In this document: piece after piece, positions 8,224-15,588 of the stretch
How the letters are laid out: each line of letters begins with the position of its first letter
How positions within the stretch are numbered: the stretch's first letter is position 1
Source of the DNA: Phycisphaeraceae bacterium
GTDB lineage: Bacteria > Planctomycetota > Phycisphaerae > Phycisphaerales > UBA1924
Assembly (NCBI GenBank): GCA_020639195.1
Contig: JACKHB010000004.1
Span: 496,001-560,000 of the forward strand
DNA length: 64,000 bases
Direction: 5' to 3'
Translations under genes and position numbers: made by a program
The notes under the pieces: model-generated
What the model saw: only the letters and a program-made list of their open reading frames with translations
Database searches by the model: none
What the model was told of the DNA's origin: nothing

Positions 8224-10605
8224 ATGTTCCTCTCCATGTTTCGTCGAGCCCGGACTCGCTCGGCCCCAGTCGCGGCGTGCGTCGCCACGATGGCCCTCGC
8301 GGGGCACGCCCAGGCCACGTGGTCCATCATCCTGGTCGACACCCGCACCGGCGAGGTCGCCGTCGCCTCGGCCACCTGCCTGACGAACTTTGACCTCCGC
8401 GACAACACCCCGGTCATGATCGTGGGAGTTGGCGGGCTCACCGCCCAGTCTTCTGTGGATCAAAGGGGCCTGAACCGGACCTTTGCCCGCGACCGCATGT
8501 GCGAGGGAATCGATCCGAATGACATCCTCGCGCTGCTCGAAGGGTTCGATTCTGCTCACCAGTCGCGCCAATACGGCCTCGTGGACACACAGGGGAGGGC
8601 GATGACGTTCTCCGGCGAAAACGCCGGGCAGTGGAAGGGCGGACAGACCGGGAGCTTTACCTACACGAACGCTGGACACACCGGGACGATCGTGTACGCG
8701 GTTCAGGGCAACGTTCTGGCCGGTGAACCCGTCGTCGCCGAGGCCATCGAAGCGATCATCAATACGCCCGGTGATGTGGCCGAACGCCTGATGGCCGGAA
8801 TGGAGGCGGCGCACCTCCTCGGCGGCGATGGCCGGTGCTCATGCTCAAACAGCGATCCCGATGGCTGCGGCTCGCCTCCTGCCGGCTTCGACCCGCCCGC
8901 GGACAAGTCGGCCCATATCGCGTACATGCTCATCGGGCGCGCTGGAGATACCAACTCCGCTCTCTCGGTCTACCGCGTCGAGACTCCTGGGTACGGGCAC
9001 GGCTTTGTCGACCTCGACGACGACGGGGTGCTCGATGTGGTCATCTCCGGCAACTCGTCGCTCATGGCGATGCGCAGCGCCGCGGACCCCGACGGCACCA
9101 TGCTCAAGCTCGATTCTGCACAGATCATCCAACCCATTCCCGCGAGGGCCGAACGCGTCGCGGTCGGTGATGTCACCGGCGACACCATCCCTGACATCGT
9201 CACCGGCAGCGCCGCGGGCAACGCCGTCTACGTCTTCCGGGGCCTCGGGGGTGGTGCGTTCGATCCGGCCATCACGATCTCGGTCGGCAATGACGCCGCG
9301 TCGATCGATCTTGCGGATCTCAACGGCGACTCGGCGCTCGACATCATCACCACAACCAACGCCGGCAACACCGCCGTGATCATCCCGACCAATGGCGCCG
9401 GCGGCTTTGGCCCTTCCGTGTTCATCGGCGCGGGGACCAATTGCGTGGGCGGCGTCACCCTCGACTATGACAACGATGGAGACCTTGACATCGCGGTGTT
9501 GCAGACACTTGTCGATCGCGTGCAGATCATCCTCAACCTCGGCGGCGGCGCCTTCGTGCTGGGTCCAACCTATGACGTCGCGGATGAGCCCCAGGACGCG
9601 GTCGTAGGCGACTGGGACGGCGACGGGCGCGACGACCTCGGCGTGGCCGCACGAACCGGACGCGCTGTCACCATCCTGACTCGCTCGGACACCGGGTTCG
9701 ACCGTGTCGATGTGGATGTCGTGGAACGCCTCGTCCGCATCGCCGCCGCGGACGTCGACGGCGACGGCGACACCGACCTCGCCGGCCTCAGACTCTCCGG
9801 ACCCGACTTCCGCTTGCTGCTCAACGACGGATCGGGCGGTTTCGCCTACGAGGGCGCGCACCGCCTCGCCGGAGGTGGGGCGGACTTCGCGCTGGTGGAT
9901 CTGACCGGTGACGGTTGCCCCGACGCCATCAGCGCCTCGGGCAACCAGGGGCTCAGCGGCATCGCCAATCTGCGCGACTCGCCGATTGGGCGGTTCTCAA
10001 CGGAACTGGGGTGCGCCAACGGCGACTACTTCATGAACTTCAACATCGCCAATCAATCGGCCGGTGACGACGACCCGACACGCCAGCTCCGAAACCTCTT
10101 CGACCAGTGGCGAACGGACTTGATCGGCCGGCCTGACGCGATTGTCTCCGACGTGCAATTCGACGCTCAGCCGCTGCTCGCGGACGGGCGTGATGCGGTC
10201 ATGACCGTCTCGCTGCTGGACTGGCAGCAGAATCCCGTCATCGTCGGCGCCTCCATCACCGTCGAGCACGCGCCAGAGTCCGCCGGGGTCACGACGATCG
10301 GAGCCATCACCAGCCTCGGTGGGGGCGTCTTCAACGTCGCGCTCGGCGGGTCGATCACGGCCGGCACTGACGTGTTCCGTGTTACGGCCGACGACGGCGT
10401 ACGTCCGGTCGTGCTGATGCCCACGCCGACGCTCGAGGTCGTGCCCCACCCCGCCGATGTCGACGGCGACGGCGACGTGGACGGCGACGACTTTTTCACC
10501 TTCCTCGACTACTTCGCGACTCAGGACGACCGGGCCGACATCGACGACGACGGCGACATTGACTCGGACGATTTCTTCGCATTCCTGGACCTTTTCGTGC
10601 TGTGA
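8224..10605 (+). CDS. Secreted DUF1028 - FG-GAP - dockerin-like protein
   Basis: The product is 793 residues. It has a signal peptide (Arg-rich n-region, then ACVATMALAGHAQA). The first domain, about residues 31-260, starts TWSIILVDTRTGEVAVASATC and matches the DUF1028 family, which has an Ntn-hydrolase-like fold. It is followed by FG-GAP/VCBS repeats to about residue 600, each with calcium-loop-like Asp-rich turns (DLNGDSALD, DYDNDGDLD, DWDGDGRDD). After a linker the last ~50 residues hold two EF-hand-like loops, DVDGDGDVDGDD and DIDDDGDIDSDD, with FLDYF/FLDLF helices: a dockerin-like end of the kind common on planctomycete secreted proteins, but without the usual terminal Gly-Cys. The start at 8224 has GGAGG 7-8 nt upstream. 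Its substrate is unknown. Confidence 0.8.
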   Translation: MFLSMFRRARTRSAPVAACVATMALAGHAQATWSIILVDTRTGEVAVASATCLTNFDLRDNTPVMIVGVGGLTAQSSVDQRGLNRTFARDRMCEGIDPNDILALLEGFDSAHQSRQYGLVDTQGRAMTFSGENAGQWKGGQTGSFTYTNAGHTGTIVYAVQGNVLAGEPVVAEAIEAIINTPGDVAERLMAGMEAAHLLGGDGRCSCSNSDPDGCGSPPAGFDPPADKSAHIAYMLIGRAGDTNSALSVYRVETPGYGHGFVDLDDDGVLDVVISGNSSLMAMRSAADPDGTMLKLDSAQIIQPIPARAERVAVGDVTGDTIPDIVTGSAAGNAVYVFRGLGGGAFDPAITISVGNDAASIDLADLNGDSALDIITTTNAGNTAVIIPTNGAGGFGPSVFIGAGTNCVGGVTLDYDNDGDLDIAVLQTLVDRVQIILNLGGGAFVLGPTYDVADEPQDAVVGDWDGDGRDDLGVAARTGRAVTILTRSDTGFDRVDVDVVERLVRIAAADVDGDGDTDLAGLRLSGPDFRLLLNDGSGGFAYEGAHRLAGGGADFALVDLTGDGCPDAISASGNQGLSGIANLRDSPIGRFSTELGCANGDYFMNFNIANQSAGDDDPTRQLRNLFDQWRTDLIGRPDAIVSDVQFDAQPLLADGRDAVMTVSLLDWQQNPVIVGASITVEHAPESAGVTTIGAITSLGGGVFNVALGGSITAGTDVFRVTADDGVRPVVLMPTPTLEVVPHPADVDGDGDVDGDDFFTFLDYFATQDDRADIDDDGDIDSDDFFAFLDLFVL

Positions 10606-10699
10606 GATCGAGCCACCCCCGCTCCTCGCCGATCGACTCGCTTCTTGGTGGCGCCGCTCCCCCTACCATTGCTCCCATTTCTTCACGGAGGCCGTTTCG

Positions 10700-11332
10700 A
10701 TGAGCGAGATCAAGTCCACCAACATCCACTGGCACGAGGGTGACATCGGGCGCGACGAGCGCTGGAAGGCCCTGGGCTGCCGCGGCTGTACGGTCTGGTT
10801 CACCGGACTCTCCGGCTCGGGCAAGAGCACCATTGCCAGTGCTGTCGAGCAGGCCCTGGTCAACCAGAAGGTCAATTGCTACCGCCTCGACGGCGACAAC
10901 GTTCGCTTCGGCCTCAACAAGAACCTGGGTTTCTCCGCCGACGACCGAGCGGAGAACATCCGGCGCATCGGCGAGGTCGCCAAGCTCTTCGCCGACGCGG
11001 GCGTGCTCGCCCTGACCAGCTTCATCAGCCCATACCGCAAGGACCGCGACCTCGTCCGCCAGATCCACGGCGAGGCCAAGCCGTCGGCGATCGACTTCAT
11101 CGAGGTGTACGTGGACACGCCGCTGGAGGTCTGCGAGCAGCGCGACCCCAAGGGCCTGTACAAGAAGGCCCGCGCCGGCCAGATCAAGGGCTTCACCGGC
11201 ATCGACGACCCCTACGAGGCCCCCGACAAGCCCGAGCTCGTCCTCAAGACCGACCAACTCAGCGTTGAGCAGAGCGTGAGGCAGGTGCTGGAGATGCTCG
11301 CGGGACGCAAGCTCATCGAGTTGAAGAAGTAG
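10700..11332 (+). CDS. cysC: Adenylyl-sulfate kinase
   Basis: The product is 210 residues. It phosphorylates adenosine 5'-phosphosulfate (APS) with ATP to give PAPS. The P-loop GLSGSGKST starts at residue 36. Other family motifs are the DGDN segment (YRLDGDNVRFGLNKNLGF), FISPYRKDRD and IEVYVDTPLEVCEQRDPKGLYKKARAG. The start is the ATG at 10700, preceded by CGGAGG. The longer upstream frame is not coding-like. The next gene begins one base after its stop and encodes a PAP phosphatase, so the two form a sulfate-activation and PAP-recycling pair. No ATP sulfurylase gene is in the window. Confidence 0.96.
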   Translation: MSEIKSTNIHWHEGDIGRDERWKALGCRGCTVWFTGLSGSGKSTIASAVEQALVNQKVNCYRLDGDNVRFGLNKNLGFSADDRAENIRRIGEVAKLFADAGVLALTSFISPYRKDRDLVRQIHGEAKPSAIDFIEVYVDTPLEVCEQRDPKGLYKKARAGQIKGFTGIDDPYEAPDKPELVLKTDQLSVEQSVRQVLEMLAGRKLIELKK

Positions 11333-11333
11333 C

Positions 11334-12347
11334 ATGGCGGACCTCGGGCTCCTCGCCTCCGCCGCGCGCGACGCCGTCCTCCTCGCAGCCCGCGTCTGTC
11401 GCCACGTCCAGCGCGACCTCGATCGCGTCCGCTCGATCACCAAGGACGACAAGTCGCCCGTCACCGTCGCCGACTTCGCCTCTCAGGCCGTCGTCGCCCA
11501 CTCGCTGACCCACGGGCTGACCAGCGGCGCAGGGTCGATCTGCCTCGTCGCCGAAGAGGCGTCGGAGTTCCTGCGCGATCCCGCCCACGCGACCCACCTG
11601 GCCGCCGCGGTCAGCGCGGTCCACACGGTGCTGCCGGACCTCTCGCCAGACGACGTGCTCGCGGCGATTGATCTCGGGGCGGGTCGGCCGCACCCGAACG
11701 GCTTCTGGACGCTCGACCCGATCGACGGCACCAAGGGCTTCCTGCGCAATCAGCAGTACGCCGTCAGTCTCTCGTACATCCAGAAGGGCTCGCCTGTCGT
11801 CGGCGCGCTGGCGTGCCCCAATCTCTCGATCGATCCCGCGGCCCCGGTCGAAACGCCCGACGCGATCGGCTCGCTGTACGTCGCCGTTGCCGGGCAGGGC
11901 GTGCTCGAGGCCTCGGGCGATGAGTCCGCAGCGCCCCGCCGGCTGCGGCGCGCCGGACCCTCGGCCCCGCTTCGGATCTGTGCAAGCGTCGAGGCCGCGC
12001 ATTCGAGCGCCGACGACACCGACCGAATCCTCGACCATCTCGGCCAGGCGCGCGAGCCGGTGCGCCTCGACAGCCAGGCCAAGTACGCCGTGGTCGCTAG
12101 GGGACAGGCCGACGCCTATCTCCGGATGCCGACGAGAAAGTCCTACGTCGAGCGCATCTGGGACCACGCCGCGGGATCGCTCATCGCGACCGAGGCGGGG
12201 TGCTTGGTCACCGACATCCGGGGCCATCCGCTGGACTTCTCTCACGGGCGCGGGCTCGAGGCCAATTCGGGCATCGTCTGCGCCGAACCCACGGTCCACG
12301 CCCGAGTGATCGAGGCGATCCGGGTGTTGGGGATCGGCGCGGCGTAG
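11334..12347 (+). CDS. 3'(2'),5'-bisphosphate nucleotidase (PAP phosphatase, CysQ/HAL2-like)
   Basis: The product is 337 residues in the inositol-monophosphatase superfamily. It hydrolyses PAP, the by-product left when PAPS donates sulfate, to AMP. Metal and substrate motifs are EEAS, LDPIDGTKGF and WDHAAGSLIATEAGG-like WDHAAGSLIATEAGC. The length and the insertion between EEAS and DPIDGT fit the HAL2/AHL branch rather than the short E. coli CysQ. It starts one base after the cysC stop, so the two are almost certainly translated from one mRNA, which strongly supports PAP as the substrate. A role on inositol phosphates is less likely. Confidence 0.9.
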   Translation: MADLGLLASAARDAVLLAARVCRHVQRDLDRVRSITKDDKSPVTVADFASQAVVAHSLTHGLTSGAGSICLVAEEASEFLRDPAHATHLAAAVSAVHTVLPDLSPDDVLAAIDLGAGRPHPNGFWTLDPIDGTKGFLRNQQYAVSLSYIQKGSPVVGALACPNLSIDPAAPVETPDAIGSLYVAVAGQGVLEASGDESAAPRRLRRAGPSAPLRICASVEAAHSSADDTDRILDHLGQAREPVRLDSQAKYAVVARGQADAYLRMPTRKSYVERIWDHAAGSLIATEAGCLVTDIRGHPLDFSHGRGLEANSGIVCAEPTVHARVIEAIRVLGIGAA

Positions 12348-12393
12348 ACCGGGCGTACCCTCCTGCCGCGCGAAGCGCGCCGGGAGAGGTGCC

Positions 12394-12966
12394 ATGCACG
12401 GTGACAATCGAATCGAGAGCCTGCCGTCCGAGGACCAGCCGCGCGTGCAGGCGTTCATGGATCGCATGTGGAAGTCCCCGCCCCGATGCCTGGCGGGCGG
12501 GTTCTCCGCCGCGCCGGAGGAACTGGTCGAGGATCTGAGGGACAACTACGGCGACTTTTGGACGATCTTCCGGGTGGGGCCAGAGGACGCGTCGCACCGG
12601 GTGTGGGGGGGCCTGCCCGAGGGCGAGGATGAGGACGAGGACCTCGGCTTCTGGCAGCGGGTGGTGCTCGGCGACGAGCCCGAGCGTCCGCGGTTCTCGT
12701 TCGACAACCGGCGCGACGGGCACGACGGCGAGTCGGGCTTCACCGCCGACGAGGAGGATCTGCCGCTGACGCAGTACCTCTGCCCGGAGTGCGGACAGGC
12801 CCAGTTCGAGTGCTTCGTCGCGTTCGAATACCCCATCGACCTCGAGGAATCGCTCGAGGGCGACGACGCGGCACGCCCGCAGGACTTCTACACGTGGTTC
12901 AGCCTGCTGGTGTACTGCGACAACTGCGACCACGGGGACGAGGCGGCCAGCATCGAGTGCGCGTGA
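12394..12966 (+). CDS. Hypothetical acidic protein with two CxxC knuckles
   Basis: The product is 190 residues and not recognised. The N-terminal half is Trp/Asp/Glu-rich (EGEDEDEDLGFWQRV). The C-terminal half has CPECGQAQFECF and, ~60 residues later, YCDNCDHGDEA, which together could hold one zinc ion with four cysteines. It has no signal peptide or membrane helix, so it is likely cytoplasmic. The ATG at 12394 is preceded by GGGAGAGG. It is 46 nt downstream of the PAP phosphatase gene in the same direction, so it may share that transcript. Confidence 0.6.
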   Translation: MHGDNRIESLPSEDQPRVQAFMDRMWKSPPRCLAGGFSAAPEELVEDLRDNYGDFWTIFRVGPEDASHRVWGGLPEGEDEDEDLGFWQRVVLGDEPERPRFSFDNRRDGHDGESGFTADEEDLPLTQYLCPECGQAQFECFVAFEYPIDLEESLEGDDAARPQDFYTWFSLLVYCDNCDHGDEAASIECA

Positions 12967-12976
12967 TCACTCGGCG

Positions 12977-13366
12977 CTAGCCCGCCACGTACCACTTGCC
13001 CTTCTCCTTGACGACCGTGACCACCACCGTGTCCGCCTCGGCTTCCTTCTTGAACTTCACGCTGAGGGTGACCTTGGCCTTGTCGTCTCCGTCCTTCTCG
13101 GTCTTGACGACCGTGACATGATCGAGGCCGCCCATCGCCTTGGCGAACTCCTTGGCGGTGGAGGCGACGATCTCCGCATTGTCGCGCCCGTCGCGGTTGG
13201 AGGGGCTCATGACGCTGCGGACCGCGGCGGTGTCGCCCCGAGCCAGGGCCTGCTGCCACTTCTTGGCCACGCCTTCGGGCGTGTTTCCCCCGCCGCCGCA
13301 CGAGACCAGCGCGATTGACATCGACACGGCCACGACCACGCGCAACAGAAACTTCGACAGCGACAT
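12977..13366 (-). CDS. Lipoprotein, DUF4878-like (paralogue 1)
   Basis: The product is 129 residues. The lipobox is IALVSCG, following a hydrophobic n-region MSLSKFLLRVVVAVSMS. The mature part has the segment EGVAKKWQQALARGDTAAV and a terminal beta-strand ending GKWYVAG, as in small lipoproteins of the DUF4878/NTF2-like type. I preferred the ATG at 13366 (MSLSKF) to the one at 13387, because the paralogue upstream has the same start. The two genes and their leaders are a tandem duplication (see the repeats). No catalytic residues are evident. Confidence 0.75.
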   Translation of the reverse strand: MSLSKFLLRVVVAVSMSIALVSCGGGGNTPEGVAKKWQQALARGDTAAVRSVMSPSNRDGRDNAEIVASTAKEFAKAMGGLDHVTVVKTEKDGDDKAKVTLSVKFKKEAEADTVVVTVVKEKGKWYVAG

Positions 13367-13466
13367 GCGAGCCCTTTCGAGTGGCATCCAATCCCGTCAG
13401 GCCTTCACTGGTTGCGAGGCGCCAGGGGCCGGGAGTGTAGCGATTCGCTGGCGGGGTGCGATCAGT
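13367..13466. repeat. Tandem duplication copy 1: leader of lipoprotein paralogue 1
   Basis: This ~100-bp stretch runs from the start of the downstream lipoprotein back to the stop codon of the paralogue. It is about 85-90% identical by eye to 13879-13978, 512 bp away. A shared core is CCGGGAGTGTAGCGAT. Read on the minus strand it contains TACACT, a possible -10 box, in both copies. Confidence 0.8.
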
Positions 13467-13878
13467 TGAGATCGCCGTCCTTCGCTTCGGTATCGACGTA
13501 CCACTTCCCGTCGACCTTGATCATCATCAGGACGCCGTCGGTCCCCTGCCCGTTGCCTCCGAACTTCGGTCGCACGGTAACCTTGGCCCTGTCGCCGCCG
13601 ATCAGTTCCGTCCTCACGACCTCCACGCTCTGCAGCTCGCCGAGTTCGGTGGCCTTCACGGGGCCCGCGGAAACCATCTGCGACAACTGCGACCACGTCT
13701 CGTCAGAAGTGTCCGGGCGGCTCCATCGCTTCACCGCAACGCCGTCGCCACTAAGCATCGCCCGGTACCAAGCGGTCGCCACCTGACCGGGCGCTTTGGT
13801 TTCTCCGCCGCACGAGACCAGCGCGATCGACAACGCCACGGACACGACCACGCTCAACAGAAGCTTCAACAGCGACAT
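13462..13878 (-). CDS. Lipoprotein, DUF4878-like (paralogue 2)
   Basis: The product is 138 residues. Its signal segment MSLLKLLLSVVVSVALSIALVSCG differs from paralogue 1 in few positions and has the same lipobox VSCG. The mature part is more diverged but keeps GQVATAWYRAMLSGDGVAV near the front and GKWYVDT near the end. The first in-frame ATG is at 13920, but the one at 13878 gives the cleaner signal peptide and matches the paralogue. It sits between rimO and paralogue 1, all on the minus strand. Its function is unknown. Confidence 0.75.
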   Translation of the reverse strand: MSLLKLLLSVVVSVALSIALVSCGGETKAPGQVATAWYRAMLSGDGVAVKRWSRPDTSDETWSQLSQMVSAGPVKATELGELQSVEVVRTELIGGDRAKVTVRPKFGGNGQGTDGVLMMIKVDGKWYVDTEAKDGDLN

Positions 13879-13978
13879 CCGAGCCCTCACGAGTGGTATC
13901 CCATCCCGTTCGGCCTTCACTGGTTGGGAGGCGCGCGGGGCCGGGAGTGTAGCGATCTACCGGCGGGGCGCGATCAGT
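13879..13978. repeat. Tandem duplication copy 2: leader of lipoprotein paralogue 2
   Basis: Partner of the copy at 13367-13466. It includes the TGA stop of rimO (13974-13976) at the same place where copy 1 includes the TGA of paralogue 2 (13462-13464). Both copies share GGCCTTCACTGGTTG and CCGGGAGTGTAGCGAT. Confidence 0.8.
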
Positions 13979-15581
13979 CCGCCCGCGCGACGAGGTCGTA
14001 CCCATCGGCGTCGACGACCGTGCACGCCACGACGGCGCCGGGCTCGAGCGCGTGCTCGGCGTGGACGTACGTCACAGCGTCGACCATCGGCGCCTGCGCT
14101 CGGGTGCGCCCCTGGTAGAGCCGGCCCGACCCTGATACGCCGCTGGTCCTGCGCCCGCGCGTCGGCAGCGCCCGATCGATCAGCACGTCCCGCCGTTGGC
14201 CCGACCCCTGTCGCGCCGGATCGTGCTCCGCGGCGATCTCCCGGTTGCGCGCGAAGGCGATCTCCTGCTGCAGCGCCATGATCTCGCCGCGGCGAAGCGC
14301 TTTGACCTCGGCCGGCACGGCCAGCGCGGGATCGCCCTCCATCGTGCCGGCGGGCGTGCCGTCCTCGCGCGAGTACTCGAAGACCCCCACCGCCTCGAAC
14401 CGCTGCTCGCGGACGAAGTCGAGCAACTGGGCGTGGTCCTCCTCGGTCTCGCCCGGAAAGCCGCTGATGAAGGTGGTGCGGATCGCCATGCCGGGAACCT
14501 CGCGCAGGCGCTCCAGCACGCGGGCCTGTCGCTCGCGGGTGACGTTTCGGCGCATCGCGGCGAGCATGCGGTCGCTGGCGTGCTGGAGGGGGATGTCGAT
14601 GTAGGGAAGCAGTCTGCCCGCGGCGCACACGTCGGCGAAGGCGTCGATCATGTCGTCGCTGAAGGTGGAGGGGTAGGCGTACATGAGGCGGATCCACCCG
14701 CCGCCGTGCTCGCCGGCGGCATCGCTGAGCGCGCGCAGCAGGCCCGGCAAGTCGGGCCTGTGCCCGTTGCCCCGGGTGGCCCAGATGTCGTCCCCATAGC
14801 TGGTGGTGTCCTGGCCGATGAGGTTGAGCTCGAACGCCCCATCGGCCATGAGTTCCCGCGCCTCGGCGAGGATGGCCTCGGGCGACTTGCTGCGCATCTT
14901 GCCGCGGATGGAGGGGATGGTGCAGAACGCGCAGTTCTGGTTGCACCCCTCGCTGATCCGCAGGTAGGCGTAGTGGCGGGGCGTCAGGCGCAGGCGGGCC
15001 GAGTCGTCCTCGAAGTAGCCGATGCCCTTGCCGTCCTTGCCGTTGACGGTCAGGCCGACGGTGCCAACACCCCGCTGCTTCGCGGCGACCAGTGCGTTAC
15101 CGGCGATCCAATACCGGGGGCGCCCCTCCAGCGCTTGCTCTGTCGTGGTCGCCTGCGAGGTGCTCTGTGCTCCTTCTCCCCTCACCGCCTCGACGATGTG
15201 GTCGCGATCGAAGACGCCCACCATCGCGTCGATGCCCGGGGCCCAGTCGAGGAGCTTGTCGCGGTGGCGCTGCACGAGGCAGCCTGCGACGACGACCCGC
15301 CCGACCTCGCCGGCCTGCTTGGCGCGGATCGCCTCGCGGATGACCTCGAGCGACTCGTCCTTGGACGCCTCGAGGAAGCCGCAGGTGTTGACGACGACGG
15401 CGTCGGCCCCCCCGAACCCGCCGTCGTACGAGATGGGGACGATGCCATCCTCGGCGAGCAGGCCGAGCATCTTCTCGGAGTCCACGAGGTTCTTGGGACA
15501 GCCGAGGCTGACGAAGGAGACGGTCTGGAGGGGAGATTCGGGCACGGTGGGGATGGTAGGAAAGGATGGATCGGTACCCAA
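13974..15581 (-). CDS. rimO: Ribosomal protein uS12 methylthiotransferase RimO
   Basis: The product is 535 residues (about 440 is usual). RimO adds a methylthio group to an aspartate of ribosomal protein uS12. The N-terminal MTTase domain has SLGCPKNLVDSE, NTCGFLEASK and AGCLVQRH with the three cluster cysteines. The radical-SAM motif is CNQNCAFC in SEGCNQNCAFCTIPSIRGK. A C-terminal TRAM-like domain follows. The extra length is a ~45-residue insertion just before the radical-SAM core (around ALEGRPRYWIAGNALVAAKQ). The frame begins with TTG at 15581, and a GTG at 15545 is an equally good start. It follows the sulfatase stop by 7 nt on the same strand. Confidence 0.95.
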   Translation of the reverse strand: MGTDPSFPTIPTVPESPLQTVSFVSLGCPKNLVDSEKMLGLLAEDGIVPISYDGGFGGADAVVVNTCGFLEASKDESLEVIREAIRAKQAGEVGRVVVAGCLVQRHRDKLLDWAPGIDAMVGVFDRDHIVEAVRGEGAQSTSQATTTEQALEGRPRYWIAGNALVAAKQRGVGTVGLTVNGKDGKGIGYFEDDSARLRLTPRHYAYLRISEGCNQNCAFCTIPSIRGKMRSKSPEAILAEARELMADGAFELNLIGQDTTSYGDDIWATRGNGHRPDLPGLLRALSDAAGEHGGGWIRLMYAYPSTFSDDMIDAFADVCAAGRLLPYIDIPLQHASDRMLAAMRRNVTRERQARVLERLREVPGMAIRTTFISGFPGETEEDHAQLLDFVREQRFEAVGVFEYSREDGTPAGTMEGDPALAVPAEVKALRRGEIMALQQEIAFARNREIAAEHDPARQGSGQRRDVLIDRALPTRGRRTSGVSGSGRLYQGRTRAQAPMVDAVTYVHAEHALEPGAVVACTVVDADGYDLVARAD

Positions 15582-15588
15582 AGGGGCG

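Noticed and set aside
13385..13974. The repeated lipoprotein leaders as an insertion sequence
   Set aside because: There are no terminal inverted repeats or transposase, and the unit is a simple tandem duplication.
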